A stretch of 64,000 nucleotides of DNA from positions 4,607,501 through 4,671,500 of the forward strand of contig NZ_CP020555.1 in assembly GCF_002080455.1 (NCBI RefSeq). Direction: 5' to 3'. Shown here piece after piece: positions 51,547 to 59,475 of this stretch. This stretch comes from Streptomyces sp. Sge12. GTDB lineage: Bacteria > Actinomycetota > Actinomycetes > Streptomycetales > Streptomycetaceae. Positions within the stretch are counted from its first letter, which is position 1, and every line of letters begins with the position of its first letter. Both the position numbers and the translations under genes were made by a program. The notes under the pieces are model-generated. The model saw only the letters and a program-made list of their open reading frames with translations, was not told where the DNA came from and did no database searches.

Positions 51547-52709
51547 TCAGGAGATGCGGGACCGCCGGTACAGAATGGCGCCGCCCAGGATCAGGGCACT
51601 GGCGAGGGCGGCCGCGGCCGCGGGCTGACCCGCGCCGGTCTCAGCCAGCATCGGACCGGTCACGTGCGCCGGAGCGGGGGCCGCCGGCTGCGCGGGAGCG
51701 GGCGCCGGGGCCGGCGCGGGGGGCGGGGAGCGGTGCCGGTGCCGGGGGGAAGGCCGACCGGGGTGTCACCGCCGGGCGTGGCCGGCGGCTGGTCCGCCGG
51801 CGGTACGACCCCGGGCGCGGGCGCCGGAGCCGGCGCGGGGTGCTCCACGGGAAGGCTGCCGCGCGGCGGCCCGGGCGCGGGACCCTCCTCGACCACGGGC
51901 GCCGGGCCGGGGGCCGGGGCGGGCAGCGTGTGCGGCGCCTCCGGTGCCGGGAGGGGCTCCGGGGCGGGCAGCGGGGCCGGGGCCTCCTCCGCCGGGGGCT
52001 GCGGCGCGGGGGGCGCGGGCGGCGCCGGCGGGACCTCGGGAAGCGGCGCGGGCGCCTCCTGGACCGGCTCCGGGGTGGGCAGCGGGACCGGGTGCTCCTC
52101 CACCGGCTCCGGCATGGGGTGCGGGTGCTCGGGCGCGGGCGGAGCGTGGTGGGTCGGCGGGGGCGGCGGCGCGGACCCGGGGTGGTCGTCGCACTCCTCG
52201 TCCTTGGGCTGCTCCCCGCCCTGGCCGCCGTAGCCGCCCTCGTGGCGCGGCTCCTCGTGCCGGGGCTTCGCGTGCCGCGGTCCCTCGCTGCGGGGCCGCT
52301 CGGGCCGGGGCTGCTCGTAGCCGTTCTCGTGGCGCTGCTCCGGGACCGCGTGCCGGCCGCCCCCGCGCTCGTCGAGGTAGCGCTCGATGGCCTCGGCGTG
52401 CTCGGGGCTGAGGTGGCGGCCGTAGTCGTAGCCCTCGTCCGCGTGCGAACCGGTGCTGGTCACGCACGTGTTCCCCATCGAGGGGTTGAGCGCCGCACCG
52501 CCGTCCACGCTGTTGCCGCACACGTTCGGTGCGAAGGTGATCGGTACCGAGACGCTGTTGCCGGCCAGCACACCCGGCGAATGCGAGGCCTCGGCCGTCG
52601 CTCCGGGGTGCGCGTAGGCCGCGCCGGTCGCGATCGACAGCAGACTCGAAGCGGCTGCCGCCGTGAGCATCCCCTTGCCCAGTACCTGTCGGCTCAGTAC
52701 CTGTCGCAT
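51547..52709 (-). pseudogene. Long, wall-anchored chaplin-like gene with a frameshift before the sorting signal
   Basis: ATG 52709 (AAGGA upstream) opens a frame with a signal peptide, one chaplin domain (HSPGVLAGNSVSVPI, NVCGNSVDGGAALNPSMGNTC), a His/Glu/Arg-rich part and a Pro/Ala/Glu-rich wall-spanning stalk. This frame runs to 51660 and ends in Arg/Pro-rich nonsense. In the next frame the sequence continues as Pro/Ala repeats, then LAETG at about 51629-51643, a hydrophobic segment (AAAAALASALILGGAILY), RRSRIS and a stop at 51547: a complete sortase signal. One extra G in the G-run near 51718-51723 would join the two. Classical long chaplins have two chaplin domains; this has one. It is either a sequencing error or a true break in anchoring. 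Confidence 0.75.
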
Positions 52710-52830
52710 GGGTCCTTCCCTGTCTACCGGCGCCACGGCCGGTGTGGAATCGAAGGTGGCCCCGGAGTGCACCGCCGTGCACTCCGAGGCCACCCCGAGG
52801 AGGCTTGCCCTCACGGGCTCAAGCGCTTCG

Positions 52831-53064
52831 TCAGGCGTTGACGCAGGTGTTGCCGAACGCCGGGTTCAGCAGCGCGATGACGTTCACGGTGTTGCCGCAG
52901 ACGTTGACCGGGACGTGCACCGGGACCTGGACCAGGTTGCCGGAGAGGACGCCGGGGGAGCCCACGGCCGCGCCCTCGGCGGTCGAGTCGGCCATGGCGG
53001 GGGAGGCGGCACCGGCGAGCATGAGAGCGCCGGCGGCCAGCACCACTGCCTTCTTGTACGTCAT
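52831..53064 (-). CDS. Short chaplin
   Basis: A 77-residue chaplin with a signal peptide (YKKAVVLAAGALMLAGAAS) and one chaplin domain (GSPGVLSGNLVQVPVHVPVN, VCGNTVNVIALLNP, FGNTCVNA) holding the conserved cysteine pair. It is nearly identical in layout to the chaplin at 50696. ATG 53064 has GGAAGGAAAG upstream. It is probably expressed during aerial growth. Confidence 0.93.
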   Translation of the reverse strand: MTYKKAVVLAAGALMLAGAASPAMADSTAEGAAVGSPGVLSGNLVQVPVHVPVNVCGNTVNVIALLNPAFGNTCVNA

Positions 53065-53266
53065 TTTGATTTCTTTCCTTCCCGCAGAGGCGTGTCCACT
53101 GCAGAATTAACAACGAGCGGTCGGGGAAAAAGAAACCGCGTATTCTCGGCGGTCTGCCGGTAATTCACCCCAATGCCCCGATGGATGTTCGGGTCGAATT
53201 CGAGGTGTCGCGGATTCTTATCGACAATTCAGCGGCCGGGAGGTTCCCGTCCCGGCCCCACATGCG

Positions 53267-53304
53267 GCGAGGCCGCCGCGACCCCGTGGGTGCGACGGCC
53301 TCGC
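53267..53304. terminator. Hairpin after the second rodlin gene
   Basis: GCGAGGCCG (53267-53275) pairs with CGGCCTCGC (53296-53304), with a 20-base loop that may fold further. It lies 15 bp past the rodlin stop. Confidence 0.5.
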
Positions 53305-53319
53305 TGGCGCGGGCCTCGG

Positions 53320-53730
53320 TCAGCTGCCGTTGGAGACGTTGCCCGAGAGGATCGGGATGTTGTCCAGGATGTGCGAGAGGGCCTCGTCGCCCTTGGCCTG
53401 GGTGGAGTTCTCGGTGCACTGCTGGTTCTGCGGGCTGGACAGGACCGGGATGTCCTGCACACCGACGTTGACCAGGGCCAGCACGGACTGCACGTTGGCC
53501 TTCGCGGGCAAGGCGATGCAGGGCTTGTTGAAGGAGCCCTGGATCAGCGCCATCTGCGGGCTCATGTTGCCGTACGTGGCCTGGTTGCCGTAGATCTGCG
53601 CGGCGCCGTTGCCCTGGACGGTGTTGACGCCGTTGTCGTTGCCGATTGCCATCGCCTGCGGCGCCATGGCGGCACCGATGCCCACGACCGAGGCGGCAAC
53701 CGCGGCCGAGGCCATCATCTTCTTGATCAT
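53320..53730 (-). CDS. Rodlin
   Basis: A 136-residue secreted rodlin, paralog of the one at 49403. The signal peptide is KKMMASAAVAASVVGIGAAM, ending QAMA. The mature chain has IGNDNGVNTVQGNGAAQIYG, NKPCIALPAKANV and QQCTENSTQAKGDEALSHIL. The two copies share the same ends and cysteine spacing but differ in the middle, as in the rdlA/rdlB pairs of other streptomycetes; here they are separated by chaplin genes rather than adjacent. Confidence 0.93.
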   Translation of the reverse strand: MIKKMMASAAVAASVVGIGAAMAPQAMAIGNDNGVNTVQGNGAAQIYGNQATYGNMSPQMALIQGSFNKPCIALPAKANVQSVLALVNVGVQDIPVLSSPQNQQCTENSTQAKGDEALSHILDNIPILSGNVSNGS

Positions 53731-53775
53731 TGTCGTCCCTTTTTTGCAGGATTGCCCGGTAGTGGAGCACCCGGA

Positions 53776-53804
53776 TCAACGCCGCGGCCCCGGTTCGGGT
53801 TGCG
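53776..53804 (-). promoter_or_regulatory. Probable sigma-BldN promoter of the second rodlin gene
   Basis: Read on the minus strand: CGCAAC (53804-53799), a 17-bp spacer, CGTTGA (53781-53776), about 46 bp before the start codon. The -10 matches the sigma-BldN consensus fully and the -35 differs at one base. Confidence 0.65.
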
Positions 53805-53848
53805 TGGCTTCACTCGGATGCGGGCGTTTCGGGCAAGGCGGTTGACGG

Positions 53849-54103
53849 TCAGGCGTTGATGCAGGTGTTGCCGAAAGAGGGGTTCAGCAGGGCGACCACG
53901 TTCACGGTGAGGCCGCAGGCGTTCACCGGGACGTCGACGGGCACCTGGAGCAGGTTGCCGCTCAGGACGCCGGGGGACCCGGCGGTGGCGCCGTGGGCCG
54001 TCGCACCGTCCCCGCCGTGCGCGGAGGCGAGGCCCGCGCCGCCCAGCAGTGCTGCGGCGCTCGCGACGGCGATGGTGGTGCCGCGCACCAGCCTCTTCTT
54101 CAT
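53849..54103 (-). CDS. Short chaplin
   Basis: An 84-residue chaplin. The signal peptide is KKRLVRGTTIAVASAAALLG. The mature part begins with a His/Gly/Ala stretch (HGGDGATAHGATA), then the chaplin domain (GSPGVLSGNLLQVPVDVPVN, ACGLTVNVVALLNPSFGNTC). Compared with its paralogs the first Cys is preceded by Ala, and Asn after CG is replaced by Leu. It is the third short chaplin of the island. Confidence 0.92.
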   Translation of the reverse strand: MKKRLVRGTTIAVASAAALLGGAGLASAHGGDGATAHGATAGSPGVLSGNLLQVPVDVPVNACGLTVNVVALLNPSFGNTCINA

Positions 54104-54277
54104 CTCCGTATTTCCTTTCGGTTCGAACAATGGTGCAAGCCATAACGACCCGCCCGTTGCGAGGGTGCGTGCTATCGCCCAAAAGGCCGTACGAGCGAGT
54201 CCGACGTGATTTCCAGCCCGATTTCTGACAAAGTTCACTCCTGTTTTGTCCCCTTGATCGAAAATGGAGACAGGGTC

Positions 54278-55369
54278 ATGGGTTCCTCCCGCAGAATCCT
54301 CGGCGCGCTCGGTCTGCTGTCCTGCCTCACCCTTTCCGTGAACGCCCCGCTGGCGTACGCGGCGGCTCCCGCTCCCAAGGAACTGCCCCGGATCCCTTTC
54401 ACCCAGCGTTACCAGGCCGTGCAGCACGGCGGCCTGGTGCGCGCCTCCAACTCCGGCATCAGCTGCCGCAAGGAGCAGTCCCCGCAGGCCGAGCCGTGCG
54501 CCGAGGTCAAGAAGGGCGCGGCGGGGGTCAACAGCGACTTCGAGATGTTCTACAGCGAGGTCGACAAGGACCCGGACACCTACAACTCCACCCGGGCCGA
54601 GCTCAAGGTCCCGCAGGGCGCGAAGGTCTCGTACGCCCGCCTGTACTGGGGCGGCAACCTGCGGGTGGGCGAGCAGAAGCCGCCGCAGGACAACGGCCGG
54701 GTGCTGGTCGCCGAGCCCGGCGGCGCGTACAAGGAGGTCCTCGCCGACACGGTCGTGGGCCACCGCACGGACGCGGGCAGCGATGCCTACCAGGCCTCCG
54801 CCGACGTGACCCCGCTGGTCCGCAAGGGCGGCGCCGGCATGTGGACGGTGGCCCAGCTGAACATCGCGATGGGCCACTCCGAGGTGGGTGCCTGGGGCGG
54901 CTGGACGCTGGTCGTCGCCTACGAGCACCCGCAGGAGCCGATGCGCCGGATCTCGCTGTGGGACGGCTTCGAGTCGCTCGCCGCCCGGGCCGGTGACGGA
55001 ACGGTCGAGGTCGAGGGCCTGGACGCGCCGGCCGGCTCCTCGGGCCGGGTCGGGGTCGTCGCGTACGACGGCGACCGGGGAACCCTCGGGGACTCACTCA
55101 CCGTGACCGCCGACAGCGGGCGGCGGGTGAGCCTCAGTGATGGAGAAAATCCTTTTAATGATGTTATGAATTCCACGATCACGGAATTCGGAGATCAACC
55201 GTTCGTGCGACAGCCCGAACATATGAATAATCTCGGATATGACGCGGACGTGTTCGACCTGAGTCCCGCCCTGTCCGGTGGTGCCCGCAGCCTGAACTTC
55301 AGGTTCACGGGTGAAAGTCAGGGTCATTTCCTCGGTGTGCTCTTCGTTCAGACAGACGCGCGCCGCTGA
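54278..55369 (+). CDS. Secreted protein of unknown function (about 360 residues)
   Basis: A 363-residue exported protein with a signal peptide (SSRRILGALGLLSCLTLSVN, ending LAYA). The mature part is beta-rich with aromatic/glycine motifs (ARLYWGGNLRV, VGAWGGWTLVVAYEHP, WDGFESLA, FTGESQGHFLGVLFVQT). Two cysteines near the N-terminus could pair. I think it resembles the DUF3344-type secreted family but cannot verify this. The last third (55140-55260) uses A/T-rich codons unlike its neighbours (for example NPFNDVMNSTITEF), a local drop in GC. It starts the rightward stretch leading into the polysaccharide genes. Confidence 0.7.
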   Translation: MGSSRRILGALGLLSCLTLSVNAPLAYAAAPAPKELPRIPFTQRYQAVQHGGLVRASNSGISCRKEQSPQAEPCAEVKKGAAGVNSDFEMFYSEVDKDPDTYNSTRAELKVPQGAKVSYARLYWGGNLRVGEQKPPQDNGRVLVAEPGGAYKEVLADTVVGHRTDAGSDAYQASADVTPLVRKGGAGMWTVAQLNIAMGHSEVGAWGGWTLVVAYEHPQEPMRRISLWDGFESLAARAGDGTVEVEGLDAPAGSSGRVGVVAYDGDRGTLGDSLTVTADSGRRVSLSDGENPFNDVMNSTITEFGDQPFVRQPEHMNNLGYDADVFDLSPALSGGARSLNFRFTGESQGHFLGVLFVQTDARR

Positions 55370-55388
55370 ACGTAGGAGACCACTCCAC

Positions 55389-56576
55389 GTGCCCAGTCAA
55401 CCTCGGGCGGCACAGCCCACGACCGTCCTCCACCTTGTACAGCCCGTCGACGGCGGCGTGGCCAGGGTCGTCACCGACCTCGTCCGCGCCCAGACCGCCG
55501 AAGGACTGCGTACCGTCGTCGGCTGTCCGCCCGGCGGCACGCTCGGCGACTCCGCGCGAGCGGCCGGGGCGGAGGTCCTCACCTGGCGTGCCGGCCGGGC
55601 CCCCGGGCCCGGGCTGCCCGCCGAGATCGCCGGCGCGCGCCAGGTGCTCCGCCGGGTGCGGCCCGACCTCCTGCACGCCCACAGCGCCAAGGCCGGACTG
55701 GCCGGACGGCTCGCCGCGCGCGGCACCGTACCCACCGTCTTCCAGCCCCATGCCTGGTCCTTCGACGCCGTCGGCGGGGTCACCGCCGCGCTCGCGCTGC
55801 GCTGGGAGCGGTACGGAGCCCGCTGGGCTGACCGGGTGCTCTGCGTCAGCGAGGCCGAACGCGACGCGGGCGAGACCGAGGGGATCACCGCCCGCTGGTC
55901 GGTGATCCGCAACGGCGTGGACCTGGACCACTTCCGCCCCGGCGGCCCGGACCCCGAGCGCGACCGGGCCCGGGCCCGCGCCGAACTGCCGCTGCCCGCG
56001 GACTTCCCGGACGACGGACCGCTCGCCGTCTGCGTCGGCCGGATCTGCCTCCAGAAGGGCCAGGACATCCTGCTCCGGGCCTGGCCGGAGCTGCTGGCCA
56101 CCGTCCCCGGAGCCCGGCTCGTGCTCGTCGGGGACGGCCCCGACACCGAACGGCTGCGCCGCACCGCACCGCCCCGCGTGCACTTCGCGGGCGCCGCCGC
56201 CGACATCCGACCGTGGCTTCGGGCCGCCGATCTCGTTGTACTGCCGTCGCGGTGGGAAGGCATGGCGCTCGCCCCGCTCGAAGCCATGGCCTGTGGCCGC
56301 CCGGTCCTGGTCTCCGACGTCAGCGGTGCCAGGGAGAGCCTGCCCCCGGGCCAGGGACGCCTGTGCCTGGTGCCGCCGGAGGACCCGACGGCCCTGGCCG
56401 GGGCCCTGGGACGGCTGCTCGCCGAGCCGCGGCTCCTCGCCGAACTCGGCGAGCAGGCCCGGCAGCACGCCCGGACCGACTTCGACGTGCGGCGGACCAC
56501 GGACGCGGTCACCGGCCTGTACCACGAACTGCTGGGCAGGCCCCGGCCCTTGAACCAGGAGCGCATCAGCCGATGA
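55389..56576 (+). CDS. Glycosyltransferase, GT4 family
   Basis: A 395-residue GT-B fold enzyme. The N-terminal domain starts VLHLVQPVDGGVARVV. The C-terminal domain has VCVGRICLQKGQDILLRAW, VLVGDGPDTERL and the EX7E motif in EGMALAPLEAMACG that binds the nucleotide sugar. GTG 55389 has AGGAG 10 bp upstream. It is the first recognisable gene of the polysaccharide operon, and its stop overlaps the next start (ATGA). The sugar and acceptor are unknown. Confidence 0.92.
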   Translation: MPSQPRAAQPTTVLHLVQPVDGGVARVVTDLVRAQTAEGLRTVVGCPPGGTLGDSARAAGAEVLTWRAGRAPGPGLPAEIAGARQVLRRVRPDLLHAHSAKAGLAGRLAARGTVPTVFQPHAWSFDAVGGVTAALALRWERYGARWADRVLCVSEAERDAGETEGITARWSVIRNGVDLDHFRPGGPDPERDRARARAELPLPADFPDDGPLAVCVGRICLQKGQDILLRAWPELLATVPGARLVLVGDGPDTERLRRTAPPRVHFAGAAADIRPWLRAADLVVLPSRWEGMALAPLEAMACGRPVLVSDVSGARESLPPGQGRLCLVPPEDPTALAGALGRLLAEPRLLAELGEQARQHARTDFDVRRTTDAVTGLYHELLGRPRPLNQERISR

Positions 56577-58093
56577 CGATGGACAGCGCACCCGCCCGGC
56601 ACACCGGGCAGGGCGGCACGGGGCCCGCCGGCGGCAGCGCCTTCGCGCCCGCACCCCACGCGGCGGCCCGCCGTTCCACGACCGCCATCCACCCCCCGCG
56701 CGGGCCCAGGACCGACCTGGCCCGCTCCGCCCTGCGCCCGCAGCGGGTCCGCCGCCGCGGCCGCGTGCTCCCGCTGCTCACCGCCGACGCGCTGGCCGTC
56801 GTACTCACCTCGACGACCCTGCCCGCAGCGGACCTGCCCGTCCTGTCGGCGGCCCCCCTCCTGCTCGCCGCGCTGCACGCCCAGGCCGGGCTCTACCGGC
56901 CGCGGCTCGCCCCCTCCGCGCTCCTCGAACTCCCCGTACTCGCGGGCCGGTCCGCCGTCCTGTGGTGCTCGCTCGCCGCGGTCGCGGCCGCCGTCGACCC
57001 GGCCGGGGCCATCGGCTGGAGCACCCTGCTCACCGCCGTCTGCCTCCAGACCGTCCTGGCGTGCGCGGGCCGCGGCCTCGTCAACCAGTTCCGGCGGCGG
57101 GCCGCCGTACGCCGGCCCGCCTCCGCCCTCGTCGTCGGCCCCGGCGCCGGGGCGAGCGCGGTGGCCGCCGCCCTGCACGGCCGCCCCGAGTACGGGCTGC
57201 GCCCGGTCGGGCTCGCCGACACCGCACCGGCCACGGAGGCCGACGGCGGGGCCCTGCCCCTGCTCGCCACCCACGAGGACATCCGGCGCGCGGTCATCCA
57301 GAACTCCGTCGGGCACGCGGTGTTCACCCGGCCCCCCGAGGCCGACGAGCGCACCGCCTCCCTGGTCCGGCTCTTCCAGGACCACGGCTGCCGGCTGTGG
57401 CTCGCCGACCCGGCCGGCACCGCCAGGATCACCGGCATGCGGGTGGCCCACCCCACCGACCAGCTGTGGGGGTACGCCGTCCAGCCGCTGCTGCCGCGCC
57501 CGGCCCGGCCGCTGGAGCGCTGGGCCAAGCGGGGCATCGACACCGCGCTCGCCCTGGTCGCGCTGCTCGCCGCCGCACCCGTGATGGGGGCGTGCGCACT
57601 GGCCGTACGGATCTGGGACGGCCCGGGGGTGATCTTCCGGCAGGAGCGGGTCGGCCTGTACGGGCGTCCCTTCACCCTGCTGAAGTTCCGCACCCTGCGC
57701 GCCGACGAGCACGAGGCCGCCACCCGCTGGACGGTGGCGGGCGACCGCGGGATGAGCCCGGTCGGCTCCTTCCTGCGCAAGTCCTCGCTGGACGAGCTGC
57801 CGCAGTTGTGGAACGTCGTACGCGGTGACATGGCCCTGGTCGGTCCGCGTCCCGAACGGCCGTTCTTCGTGGCCAAGTTCTCCACCGTCCACCCCGGCTA
57901 CGAGGCCCGGCACCGGATGCCCGTCGGCATCACCGGCCTCGCCCAGATCAACGGCCTGCGCGGGGACACCTCCATCGAGGACCGGGCCCGCTTCGACAAC
58001 CACTACATCGACACCTGGTCGCTGTGGCAGGACCTGTGGATCCTCGCCCGCACCGCGGCCTCCTTCTTCCGCTTCCGGCTGGGGGGCAGCTGA
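56573..58093 (+). CDS. Polyprenyl-phosphate sugar-1-phosphate transferase (WbaP/WcaJ type)
   Basis: A 506-residue membrane enzyme that starts a repeat unit by moving sugar-1-phosphate to undecaprenyl phosphate. The first 60 residues are disordered. Hydrophobic segments and a degenerate CoA-binding-like domain (ALVVGPGAGASAVAAAL) follow. The catalytic C-terminal domain has RWAKRGIDTALALVALLAAA, IFRQERVGLYGRPFTLLKF, the SLDELPQLWNVVRGDMA motif and VGPRPERP. ATG 56573 overlaps the upstream stop. It defines the cluster as a Wzx/Wzy-type or similar exopolysaccharide system. Confidence 0.93.
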   Translation: MTMDSAPARHTGQGGTGPAGGSAFAPAPHAAARRSTTAIHPPRGPRTDLARSALRPQRVRRRGRVLPLLTADALAVVLTSTTLPAADLPVLSAAPLLLAALHAQAGLYRPRLAPSALLELPVLAGRSAVLWCSLAAVAAAVDPAGAIGWSTLLTAVCLQTVLACAGRGLVNQFRRRAAVRRPASALVVGPGAGASAVAAALHGRPEYGLRPVGLADTAPATEADGGALPLLATHEDIRRAVIQNSVGHAVFTRPPEADERTASLVRLFQDHGCRLWLADPAGTARITGMRVAHPTDQLWGYAVQPLLPRPARPLERWAKRGIDTALALVALLAAAPVMGACALAVRIWDGPGVIFRQERVGLYGRPFTLLKFRTLRADEHEAATRWTVAGDRGMSPVGSFLRKSSLDELPQLWNVVRGDMALVGPRPERPFFVAKFSTVHPGYEARHRMPVGITGLAQINGLRGDTSIEDRARFDNHYIDTWSLWQDLWILARTAASFFRFRLGGS

Positions 58094-59475
58094 TGAGCCT
58101 CGTCGTCCCCGGCCAGTGGATCCGGCCCGACGTGCCGGGTCTGCTGCGCCGGCACTGGCCGCTGCTGCCGCTCGCCGCGACCGTCCTGTTCCTCCTCGCC
58201 CCGCTCCCGGCGGGCGACGCGACCGCCTCCGGGAAGGTCGGCCCCGCCGACGCCGCCTCGCTGCTGCTGGTCCTCGCCTGCGCCGTGCAGGCACTGCGCG
58301 GCCGGGTACGGGCGCTGAACCCGCTGGGTGTGCTCGTACTCGGGATGCCGGCCGTGGGCCTCGCGGTCGCCACGATGACCGCGGGGGATCCGTACGCCGC
58401 CCTGCCCGGCTTCGTGCGCTACCTCCAGGTCTTCGTCCTGGTCCCGGCGGCCGTGGTGCTGCTGGTGCAGGGCGCCGCGGAGTTCCGGGTGGCCGCCGGG
58501 TGCTTCGTGGTCCTGGCGCTGGTGCAGGGCGCGGTGGGGGTCGTCCAGTACGCCACCCACACCGGGGCCTCCTACCAGGGCGAGGACGTCCGGGCCGTCG
58601 GCACCTTCGGCCCCGGCGACGTCATGGGCATGGCCACCGTCGTGGCGTACGGGCTGATCGTGGCGACCGCCGCCGCACTGGCCCCGGAGCTGCCGCGGCG
58701 CGTCCGGCGGATCGCCGCGGGCTGCGCACTGGCACTGGTGCTGCCGCTGGTGCTGTCCTTCAGCCGGGGTGCGTGGATCGCCACCTTCGGCGCGGCGGTG
58801 CTGGTGATGGCGCTGGCCGGGATCCGGCGGGCCCTGAAGGTCGTCGCCGCGCTCGCCGCGGCCGGGGTGGTCCTGGTCGGCGGGTTCGGGGTCGGCTCGG
58901 AGATGGTCGCCGAGCGGCTGACCTCCATCACCCAGGTCTCCAGCGCCCCCGACCAGTCGGTGACCGACCGCTACACGATGTGGGCCGCGGCCGAGTCGAT
59001 GTGGCGCGAGCGGCCCGCGGTGGGGGTGGGGCTCAAGGGCTTCCCGGCCAACCGTGACGGGCACGCCTCGCTGGGTCTCTCCTCCGGCAGCGACACCGCG
59101 GGCGCGGGGCAGGCGTACCTGCGCCAGCCGCTGCTCTCCCCGCACAACATGTACCTGCTGATCCTGAGCGAGCAGGGCCTGATCGGGCTGATCGCGCTCG
59201 TGGGCGGCTGGGCGGCGCTGCTGGTGGCGGGCATGCGGCGGCTCCTCTCCGGCGGGGGAGCCAGGGACTGCGGGCTGGTCGCGATCGGGCTGTTCGTGTG
59301 GCAGCTGACCGACTTCCTCTACGCGGACATCGGCGGGCCCTCCACGGTGCTCACCGGAGTGATCATCGGCCTGGCGGCCTGGTGGGCGCTGCCCTCCCGG
59401 GGGGCCGCGGATTCCGGGGCCTTCGGCGCTGCGGATGCACGGGGCAGTGCCCCCGTGGTTGCGGCCCGCCCGTGA
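58093..59475 (+). CDS. O-antigen ligase/polymerase-like membrane protein
   Basis: A 460-residue protein with about 10-12 membrane helices and a large extracytoplasmic loop (after LSFSRGAWIATFGAAVLVMA, the typical RG-containing segment, and around RPAVGVGLKGFP). The SPHNMYLLILSEQGLIG motif is characteristic of Wzy_C/WaaL-type enzymes, which polymerise or ligate lipid-linked glycans. ATG 58093 overlaps the previous stop (TGATG), and the MurJ-like gene follows with a GTGA overlap. In this operon it is the likely repeat-unit polymerase. Confidence 0.9.
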   Translation: MSLVVPGQWIRPDVPGLLRRHWPLLPLAATVLFLLAPLPAGDATASGKVGPADAASLLLVLACAVQALRGRVRALNPLGVLVLGMPAVGLAVATMTAGDPYAALPGFVRYLQVFVLVPAAVVLLVQGAAEFRVAAGCFVVLALVQGAVGVVQYATHTGASYQGEDVRAVGTFGPGDVMGMATVVAYGLIVATAAALAPELPRRVRRIAAGCALALVLPLVLSFSRGAWIATFGAAVLVMALAGIRRALKVVAALAAAGVVLVGGFGVGSEMVAERLTSITQVSSAPDQSVTDRYTMWAAAESMWRERPAVGVGLKGFPANRDGHASLGLSSGSDTAGAGQAYLRQPLLSPHNMYLLILSEQGLIGLIALVGGWAALLVAGMRRLLSGGGARDCGLVAIGLFVWQLTDFLYADIGGPSTVLTGVIIGLAAWWALPSRGAADSGAFGAADARGSAPVVAARP

